From the NCBI RefSeq assembly GCF_025860405.1, contig NZ_CP063785.1:4588001-4652000 (forward strand): a stretch of DNA of 64,000 nucleotides. The letters are read 5' to 3'. A program made the position numbers and the translations under genes. The notes below the pieces were generated by a model. The model was not told the DNA's origin, searched no databases, and saw only the letters and a list, made by a program, of their open reading frames with translations. The stretch is from Tolypothrix sp. PCC 7712 (GTDB lineage: Bacteria > Cyanobacteriota > Cyanobacteriia > Cyanobacteriales > Nostocaceae). How positions within the stretch are numbered: the first letter of the stretch is position 1; every line of letters starts with the position of its first letter. This document shows, one piece after another, positions 54,152 through 61,184 of the stretch.

Positions 54152-56065
54152 ATGAGTAATAAATCTACGGATGAAATAGCTAAAGAATCCCTGAAAACTT
54201 TGAGTAATGGTAGCCAAATTAGCATAGCTATTAACCCTGCCATTGCTCTAAAAGAACCCCAATCATCTATTTCAGAAAATGATTCCGCTAACTCTTATAC
54301 TCATACTGTTGCTATTAATTCACCTGTAAATAATCATCATTTACAAAACAATGATGAATTAAATATCCTCCGCAGTTTGCTTCTTGGTGTTGAGCCAACT
54401 GCGCTCAATAAACTATATGAGAGATTAGAGAATCCTCAAATTCAAGCAGAAGATATTAGTCGTCTGCTACCAGAAGCTGTAGTTTTACGCTCTAAACAGG
54501 ATAAACAATTAGGTGAAGCTATAGTAACTACTGTAGAAACAGCACTCCAAAACTCAATTCAACAAGACCAAAATAGACTCTCGGAAACTTTTTTTCCGAT
54601 TATTGGCCCCGCAACTCGCAAAGCGATTTCTACAGCTTTGGAAGAGATGCTGCAATCTTTAAATCAAACTTTAGAACATAGCTTGTCACCACAAAGTTTG
54701 CAGTGGCGACTAGAAGCAAAAAAGACCGGGAAATCATTCGCGGAAATAATTCTCCTCCGCACACTGATTTATCGAGTAGAACAAGTATTTTTAATTCATA
54801 GAAACACTGGATTATTGCTGCAACACCTGATAGCACCCCAGGTAACAACTCAAGATCCTGATTTAGTTTCAGCAATGTTGACAGCTATTCAGGATTTTGT
54901 TAGAGATTCTTTCAGTGTAGGCACAGAAGATGGACTGCAATCTTTGCAGTTTGGCGAACTCACCATTTGGATTGAAGAAGGGCCACAAGCAGTACTAGCT
55001 GCAATTATTCGGGGGAAGCCTCCCCAAGAATTCAGGTTAACCCTCAAAGATGCCCTCGAGAAAATTCATCTGCGATTAAGCAGCGAAATGAATGATTTCG
55101 TTGGGGATACAGAGCCATTTATTACCAGTAAACCTTATTTAGAAGCTTGTCTAGCCGAAGGCTATAAATTACCACTGAAAAGAAATTATACTTATGCCTG
55201 GGGATTTTTAAGTACGATTGCGATCGCTTGTGGTATTTGGGGCTTTGTTACCATCCGAGAGCAATTTCGCTGGCATTCCTATGTACAAAAGCTGGAGTCC
55301 CAACCAGGAATCGTTGTAGTGAATACAGAACAGCGTCAGGGAAAACATTTTATTTCCGGAATGCGCGATCCCTTAGCTGTAGATCCTAAAAAACTGATAC
55401 AGCAAGCAAATATCAATCCAAAAAGCGTAATTGCTCAGTGGCAACCTTATATATCATTAGACCCACAATTGATTACCCTCAGATCGGAGAAATTGCTGCA
55501 ACCGCCAAAAACCGTAACCCTAAAAGTTGACGAGAATGGCATTCTTAACGCCACTGGTGCAGCACCCCGCCAATGGATTTCTCAAGCAAAGAATTTATGG
55601 CGTTTTATTCCCGGGGTAACTCAATTTAATGACAACAATCTTCAGGACATTGCCCTGGTTCAATTAAATTCATATAAACAGCAACTAGAACAAGAAATGC
55701 TCTTTTTTTCTGAAGGCACAACTGAGTTGATTGCAGGTGAAGTGAATAAACTTCCTAATTTAGCAATCAAAATTAATCAACTTTTAGATATTGCTCAATC
55801 TCTGAATAAAAACGTGAGTTTGCAAATTTCTGGACACACAAGTACCACGGGTACAGAACAAATCAATAATTTACTCAGCCAAGCCCGGGCTAATAAAATT
55901 CTTGCCGAGCTAACTGCCCAAGGTATCAATCCTAGCCAATTGAAAACTGAAGGTTTAGGTGATACTGCTCTCCCTTCACAACCAGAATTAGCACCAGCAG
56001 GTAACCGGAGAGTTACCTTCAGAGTATTGATAACCGACACCTCTAAGCTGAAGCAACTTCAATAA
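54152..56065 (+). CDS. Single-pass membrane protein with periplasmic OmpA-like peptidoglycan-binding domain
   Basis: A 637-residue protein. About 345 residues of N-terminal cytoplasmic region without a signal peptide, one membrane helix (about 346-368, WGFLSTIAIACGIWGFVTI), a periplasmic linker, and a C-terminal OmpA_C domain (about 515-635) with QISGHTSTTG and RANKILAELTAQGI. This topology puts the N-terminus inside the cell and anchors the C-terminus to the wall. AGGA precedes the ATG at 54152; an earlier TTG is unlikely. It is 2 bp from the GTPase gene, so the two are tightly co-expressed. Confidence 0.85.
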   Translation: MSNKSTDEIAKESLKTLSNGSQISIAINPAIALKEPQSSISENDSANSYTHTVAINSPVNNHHLQNNDELNILRSLLLGVEPTALNKLYERLENPQIQAEDISRLLPEAVVLRSKQDKQLGEAIVTTVETALQNSIQQDQNRLSETFFPIIGPATRKAISTALEEMLQSLNQTLEHSLSPQSLQWRLEAKKTGKSFAEIILLRTLIYRVEQVFLIHRNTGLLLQHLIAPQVTTQDPDLVSAMLTAIQDFVRDSFSVGTEDGLQSLQFGELTIWIEEGPQAVLAAIIRGKPPQEFRLTLKDALEKIHLRLSSEMNDFVGDTEPFITSKPYLEACLAEGYKLPLKRNYTYAWGFLSTIAIACGIWGFVTIREQFRWHSYVQKLESQPGIVVVNTEQRQGKHFISGMRDPLAVDPKKLIQQANINPKSVIAQWQPYISLDPQLITLRSEKLLQPPKTVTLKVDENGILNATGAAPRQWISQAKNLWRFIPGVTQFNDNNLQDIALVQLNSYKQQLEQEMLFFSEGTTELIAGEVNKLPNLAIKINQLLDIAQSLNKNVSLQISGHTSTTGTEQINNLLSQARANKILAELTAQGINPSQLKTEGLGDTALPSQPELAPAGNRRVTFRVLITDTSKLKQLQ

Positions 56066-56067
56066 TT

Positions 56068-56565
56068 ATGCTCCAGAAAAAGATTTGCATGGTTGGTGCA
56101 TTTGCCACAGGTAAGACTAGTTTAGTATCTAGGTTTGTAAGTAGTATTTTTTCAGAAAAATATCATACTACTGTAGGAGTAAAAATTGATAAGAAAACAC
56201 TGAATATTCAAGATAAAACTATTAATTTAATACTTTGGGATCTGTATGGAGAAGATGAATTTCAAAAAGTAAGAATGTCCTATTTACGGGGTTCATCTGG
56301 TTATTTATTAGTAGTTGATGGTACCCGGAGAAATACTTTAGAAAAAGCATTTGACTTGCAAACAAGAGTAGAAGAAACAATTGGCAAGGTTCCTTTTATT
56401 ATGATACTTAACAAATGGGATTTAACAGATGAATGGGAAATCGACCCTGTAGAAATCGATGCAGTGCAGCTCAAAGGTTGGACTGTCATAAAAACAAGTG
56501 CTAAAAATGGTTTGGGTGTAGCAGAAGTTTTTCAAACTCTTGCTGAAAAAATAATGGATGAATAA
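56068..56565 (+). CDS. Ras-superfamily small GTPase
   Basis: A 165-residue single-domain GTPase. G1 GAFATGKTS, G2 Thr in TTVGVKI, G3 WDLYGEDE (D-x-x-G), G4 NKWD and G5 TSAK are present. Where Ras has catalytic Gln61 (DTAGQ), this protein has Glu (DLYGE), which would be expected to slow intrinsic hydrolysis. No lipidation tail. Bacterial Rab/MglA-like GTPases act in polarity and surface signalling. The next ATG abuts its stop codon, a sign of translational coupling. Confidence 0.88.
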   Translation: MLQKKICMVGAFATGKTSLVSRFVSSIFSEKYHTTVGVKIDKKTLNIQDKTINLILWDLYGEDEFQKVRMSYLRGSSGYLLVVDGTRRNTLEKAFDLQTRVEETIGKVPFIMILNKWDLTDEWEIDPVEIDAVQLKGWTVIKTSAKNGLGVAEVFQTLAEKIMDE

Positions 56566-56982
56566 ATGTTAGATATCCCCACGCCTGTGATTGCTTATCT
56601 TCTGACTTTTATTATCGAAGAACTCTCTCTTGCTTATCTATTAGTTAAAAAAGATGGTTGCTTGTCTGCGTGGGGGGGGAAATTGGCAGCATATGGAGTT
56701 AGTAACCTACAAGCAGGTGAGCATATTACAGAACAGGTTTTTTTTCTGGAAGGACTATTACCATTAGATGATTTTCCTCTATTTCTCCCCCGTATGAAAA
56801 CTGAATATGGTATCTGTGCAGATGTCCATCTCTTCCCCTCCAAGGAAGGTGATTGGATATTAATGTTAGATGCTACTCGCGATGAAAGTCATAAATCACT
56901 TGTGCAACAGCAAGCCAATGAATTCAGCTTATTACAAGAAAAATTAATCAAAATTTTCCAGCAAGAATCAAATCAAAATTAA
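56566..56982 (+). CDS. Unknown 138-residue protein, coupled to the GTPase
   Basis: The start codon directly follows the GTPase stop codon. The protein is soluble, with alternating strands and helices (LAYLLVKKDGCLSAWGGKL, then GDWILMLDATRDESHKSLV) that read like a PAS-like or roadblock-like fold. Neither assignment is firm. Given its place, it may be a regulator of the GTPase or a link to the kinase. Not recognised. Confidence 0.6.
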   Translation: MLDIPTPVIAYLLTFIIEELSLAYLLVKKDGCLSAWGGKLAAYGVSNLQAGEHITEQVFFLEGLLPLDDFPLFLPRMKTEYGICADVHLFPSKEGDWILMLDATRDESHKSLVQQQANEFSLLQEKLIKIFQQESNQN

Positions 56983-57001
56983 TTTATGGCGGCATAAACT
57001 C

Positions 57002-58123
57002 ATGAATGACTCTATCACAGCAGACCTATTTGCAGCCTTAAATATTTTAGTGTTAGAGCGAATTAATTTCGGTACATTTAAAGTTACTGGAACAGTACCC
57101 AATTGGTTAAGACATTTTTGCCATCCCAAAATTACATCAGGGATGGAGGTATTAATCCCAGAAGAACAGTTTCCCTTTTTAGAAAACTTTGTGATTGATG
57201 CCGAAGAATTTTGGCAAAATAATAGCACTACTAAACTCACTTCCGGCTTCTGGACAGACCGCTCCCTATCTGGTAAGGAATATCATTTTGAAGCTTCAGC
57301 GATTTGCTTAAATAACAGAAAACTTTTATTAATTGAATTATTAGATAATTCTTTTTACGAAAAACAATCTATTATCCAAAAAGCTAGAGAAAACCAATTA
57401 GTTTATCAGCAATTATTAAAAGATAATCAGAAAAAAGAAGTATTAATTCACTGTATTATCCATGATATAGCAGGACAATTAAGTAGTATTAATTGTTGCT
57501 TGGCTCTGCTGGAATTTGAAAACTTAACACCTAAAGGAAAAGAACATTTAGAAGTTGGCAGACAGCAGACTATTAAACAAGAAATGCTGATTCGGGAAAT
57601 ATTGAATGCATTCTCGGCTGAAATGCAATCCCTAGAAGCTTTCACACTCGATCCCGAACAAGCACCCAATGTTCTCGCTTCTGTACAAGAGGTAATCAAA
57701 GTGTTGAGTCCTAGCTTTGCACTCAACGATATGCAATTACAAATAGCCAGCAATGTTGATTTTACCGCCGATTGGAGAGTAGTAGGCGATCGCTCGCGTT
57801 TGGATCGGGTAATTTCTAATTTGGTAGAAAATGCATTCCGCCATAGCCCACCGCAGTCTACAGTGGAAATTGGCTTACAACTAGATGCAGAATCGGTGCT
57901 GGTAACCGTCGATGATCGGGGTACAGGTGTAGAGCCAGAGTTTGTACCAACGTTATTTCAAAAATTCTCTCAAGGTAAAAGCAGATCTGGTAGAGCAGGT
58001 TTAGGACTTTACTTCTGTCGCATTACAGTTGAACGCTGGGGAGGGAAAATTGGTTATTTACCGCTTCCTGAAGGTGGTTCTCGTTTTTGGTTCCGCCTCT
58101 TAAAACCAAAAATGCCAAATTAG
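57002..58123 (+). CDS. Histidine kinase ending the GTPase operon
   Basis: A 373-residue soluble kinase. A PAS-like N-terminal region (about 1-125) is followed by a short helix and the phosphoacceptor in IIHDIAGQLSSI (H154), then an ATPase domain with NLVENAFRHS, DDRGTGV and AGLGLYF. The H-box (HD rather than HE) is of the HisKA_2-like or divergent type. No regulator follows. It starts 19 bp after the unknown gene, so it is the fifth gene of the operon. Confidence 0.82.
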   Translation: MNDSITADLFAALNILVLERINFGTFKVTGTVPNWLRHFCHPKITSGMEVLIPEEQFPFLENFVIDAEEFWQNNSTTKLTSGFWTDRSLSGKEYHFEASAICLNNRKLLLIELLDNSFYEKQSIIQKARENQLVYQQLLKDNQKKEVLIHCIIHDIAGQLSSINCCLALLEFENLTPKGKEHLEVGRQQTIKQEMLIREILNAFSAEMQSLEAFTLDPEQAPNVLASVQEVIKVLSPSFALNDMQLQIASNVDFTADWRVVGDRSRLDRVISNLVENAFRHSPPQSTVEIGLQLDAESVLVTVDDRGTGVEPEFVPTLFQKFSQGKSRSGRAGLGLYFCRITVERWGGKIGYLPLPEGGSRFWFRLLKPKMPN

Positions 58124-58229
58124 CAGAGCCTGAAATCATCCCATTCCTTGTGAAGCAGGGGGAAGGAAACCCTTGTGTCCATTGCTCAAAACTAACTGAA
58201 TCACAACTCTTGACTATACCCAAATACAG

Positions 58230-58563
58230 TTCAGTTAAGAAAATTAATTGATAACAAAACCAAAAAACTAGTACAACAAGGCAAAAGTCAAAATTCAAAA
58301 TTCAAAAGAAAGAATACTTATACCACAAGCCTTTTAGCAATTACAGATGATCTGTTTCTCTTACAAAGTTTGGCGGGACGGAAACCGACACCGCCAACTT
58401 TGCGCTATTTACGCCCCAGAGTACTAGTTACTCAACAAAAAAACAGAACAATAATTTTGGAGGGGGTTTGGGGGACGCAACCGTCACCCAATCGGGGGTT
58501 TGGGGGAGAATCCCCCAATTCTTCTGGCTTCTTTAATAAGTGACAAATCAATCGCTAATGAGC
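58230..58563. repeat. Long dispersed repeat, copy 2
   Basis: Matches 13046-13525 almost base for base outside the heptamer tract. Here only two to four AAAAGTC/AAATTC units are present, against about 25 in copy 1. It includes the ACAAAGTT hairpin (58363-58402) and the GGGGGTTTGGGGG block. Confidence 0.85.
58363..58402. repeat. ACAAAGTT...AACTTTG hairpin, copy 3
   Basis: Identical in design and nearly identical in bases to 13325-13364; part of the dispersed repeat. Confidence 0.6.
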
Positions 58564-59202
58564 TTAACCCAAGCGTATTGGACTATAGGCTAATAGTAAA
58601 AGTAAGTATCTTCAGTAAGTTTATTGTATTTTGAGTATATTTTTAATTATTTTATCAACCGTAATATTAAGCGTTAATTATAAGTATTATTATTTACGCA
58701 GTATTTAGAGCGGTTTTGTCAATATAATCAACAGGCGATCGCGCTGAGTATCAACATTTCTCCTCTGTAACCTTGATTTTTGAGCCTCTAGCCACTATTT
58801 CCCAAAACGTCAACACTTCTTGAACAACGATTAATTTTTCTATAAAGACTTAACATTCACCTAGGAAATTGGCTCTAAAGTTTTAATTTTCAATAAAGAT
58901 GTATTGAAAGTAACTATGATTTTTATAAATTAGGTCAGAATGAAATAACTAAAGTCTAGAGTTAGCACGTACGCATTAATACATGCTGTTTTTAAACATC
59001 CGATAAATTGTTAACCAACTTAATTTACTTTCAAGTTCTCACTTAAAAAATAACTAATTAAATAATGCTATGAATCACACTGCTGAAGCAGACATCACTA
59101 TGTGGTATTGCAGCTTTATTAGTGGGAATATCTCATGCTTTTAATTGCCTGATTAATTGTATAAAGAGCAGATTAAGGTTTACGTAAAAATCATTACTAC
59201 CA
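58564..59202. other. AT-rich region upstream of the NRPS/PKS cluster
   Basis: About 640 bp with no gene. It is AT-rich and likely holds the cluster promoter. One HIP1-type GGCGATCGCG sits at 58735. No operator-like repeat was found. Confidence 0.45.
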
Positions 59203-61182
59203 ATGGTGTATCAAATCTCCCTATCTGAAACTAACCCAGAACAAGACACCTTAAAATTACCTATTTTGTCAGCAACAGAACAACAGCAATTACTAATTGA
59301 GTGGAATCATACTCAAACCGATTATCCCAAGCAAGCTTGTATTCATCAGTTGTTTGAAGCGCAAGTAGCGAAAACACCCGATGCTGTAGCCTTAATTTTT
59401 AACGAGCAGCAAATTACCTACAAAGACTTAAATAGTCGTGCTAATCAACTAGCACAATATCTGCAAATATTAGGGGTAGGTGCAGAAGTTTTAGTAGGAA
59501 TTTGTGTAGAACGCTCAATAGAAATGGTTGTAGGGCTACTCGCCATTCTTAAAGCTGGTGGAGCTTTTGTACCTCTAGATCCATCGTATCCGCAAGAACG
59601 TTTAGCTTTCATGCTGTCTGATACCAATGTATCAGTACTATTAACTCAAAAAGATTTAGTTACTAAATTACCTCCTCATAATGCATCTGTAATTTGCTTA
59701 GATAAAAATTGGGATGCAATTTTTCAAAATAGCCAAGAGAACCTAACTACTAACATCACTGCCGAAAACCTGGCTTATGTGATGTATACCTCAGGTTCCA
59801 CAGGTACACCCAAGGGTGTTTGTGTGATTCATCGTGGTGTTGTGCGGTTAGTCAAAGAAACTAACTATCTTCAATTAACAGATAAAGAAGTAATTCTGCA
59901 ACTTGCGCCGATTTCCTTTGATGCTTCAACTTTAGAAATTTGGGGTTGCTTACTCAATGGTGGAAAATTAGTAATTGCTCCTCCTCACACACCATCTTTA
60001 GAAGAATTAGGGCAGATTATTCAGCACAACCAAGTGACAACTTTGTGGCTGACGGCTGGTTTATTTCATCTCATAGTTGATGAAAAAATTGATGCTTTAA
60101 AATCTTTGCGTCAACTTTTAGCCGGGGGTGATGTATTATCAGTTCCCCATGTCCAGAAGTTTCTCCAAACTGTAGAGAACTGTCAGCTAATTAATGGTTA
60201 TGGCCCGACTGAGAATACAACCTTTACTTGCTGCTACAGCATCACAGCACCATTGCAACCAGGTGCTTCCATCCCCATTGGTCGCCCCATTGCCAATACC
60301 CAAGTTTATATCTTAGATGACAACCTCCAACAAGTTGCGATCGCAGAAGTTGGCGAGTTGTATATTGCTGGTGATGGACTTGCTAGAGGCTATCTCAACC
60401 GTCCAGATTTGACTGCTGAAAAGTTTATTTTTCACTCTTTTGATGGTAGTTCACAAACGCGCCTCTACAAAACTGGTGATTTAGCGCGGTTTTTATCAGA
60501 TGGTAATATCGAATTTTTAGGAAGAATTGACAATCAAGTCAAAATTCGTGGTTTCCGCATTGAACTTGGTGAAATCGAAAGAGAAATCGCTCAACATCCT
60601 GACGTGCGGGAAAATGTGGTTTTAGCACTTCAGCAAGAAACAGGCGAAAAGCAGTTAGTTGCTTATATTGTGCCGCACCAGAACAGTAGTTATACACACC
60701 ATCAATTACGGAGCGTTTTACAACAAAAACTACCTAATTATATGGTGCCATCAGCGTTTGTCTTGTTAGAATCACTACCTTTAACTGCAAACGGCAAAGT
60801 TGATAGACATAAATTACCTGTACCCAGTAGAGAACGTCCGCAACTCGAACAAGCCTATATTGCTCCGCAAACCGATTTAGAACGTCAATTAGCAAGTATT
60901 TTGGGCGATTTGCTGAAAATTGAGCGCGTTGGCATAGATGATAACTTCTTTGATTTGGGAGCAACTTCCATCTCAATTCTGCAAGTTACAGCGCGGATAC
61001 AACAAGAACTTAATATTGAATTACCTGCGGTGAAGCTCTTTCAATATTCAACAATTGGCGCATTAGCAAAGTATTTGCAATTCAAACAGAACAGCCAACC
61101 ATCTTCTGACAAGCTGCAAAATCGCGCCCAACGCCAACAAGCAGCTCATGCTCGTCGCCGTCATCATCAACAAGGTGTTTAA
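59203..61182 (+). CDS. NRPS loading module: adenylation domain plus peptidyl carrier protein
   Basis: A 659-residue protein. It begins at the usual C-A linker (ATEQQQLLIEWNHTQ) without a condensation domain, so it is a starter module. Adenylation core motifs are present: YTSGSTGTPKG (A3), FDAST (A4), NGYGPTE (A5), GELYIAGDGLARGY (A6), YKTGD (A7), GRIDNQVKIRGFRIELGE (A8) and NGKVDR (A10). The carrier has the phosphopantetheine serine S589 in LGATSISIL. It activates one amino or aryl acid; the specificity code was not decoded. The PKS starts 2 bp downstream. Confidence 0.92.
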   Translation: MVYQISLSETNPEQDTLKLPILSATEQQQLLIEWNHTQTDYPKQACIHQLFEAQVAKTPDAVALIFNEQQITYKDLNSRANQLAQYLQILGVGAEVLVGICVERSIEMVVGLLAILKAGGAFVPLDPSYPQERLAFMLSDTNVSVLLTQKDLVTKLPPHNASVICLDKNWDAIFQNSQENLTTNITAENLAYVMYTSGSTGTPKGVCVIHRGVVRLVKETNYLQLTDKEVILQLAPISFDASTLEIWGCLLNGGKLVIAPPHTPSLEELGQIIQHNQVTTLWLTAGLFHLIVDEKIDALKSLRQLLAGGDVLSVPHVQKFLQTVENCQLINGYGPTENTTFTCCYSITAPLQPGASIPIGRPIANTQVYILDDNLQQVAIAEVGELYIAGDGLARGYLNRPDLTAEKFIFHSFDGSSQTRLYKTGDLARFLSDGNIEFLGRIDNQVKIRGFRIELGEIEREIAQHPDVRENVVLALQQETGEKQLVAYIVPHQNSSYTHHQLRSVLQQKLPNYMVPSAFVLLESLPLTANGKVDRHKLPVPSRERPQLEQAYIAPQTDLERQLASILGDLLKIERVGIDDNFFDLGATSISILQVTARIQQELNIELPAVKLFQYSTIGALAKYLQFKQNSQPSSDKLQNRAQRQQAAHARRRHHQQGV

Positions 61183-61184
61183 AT

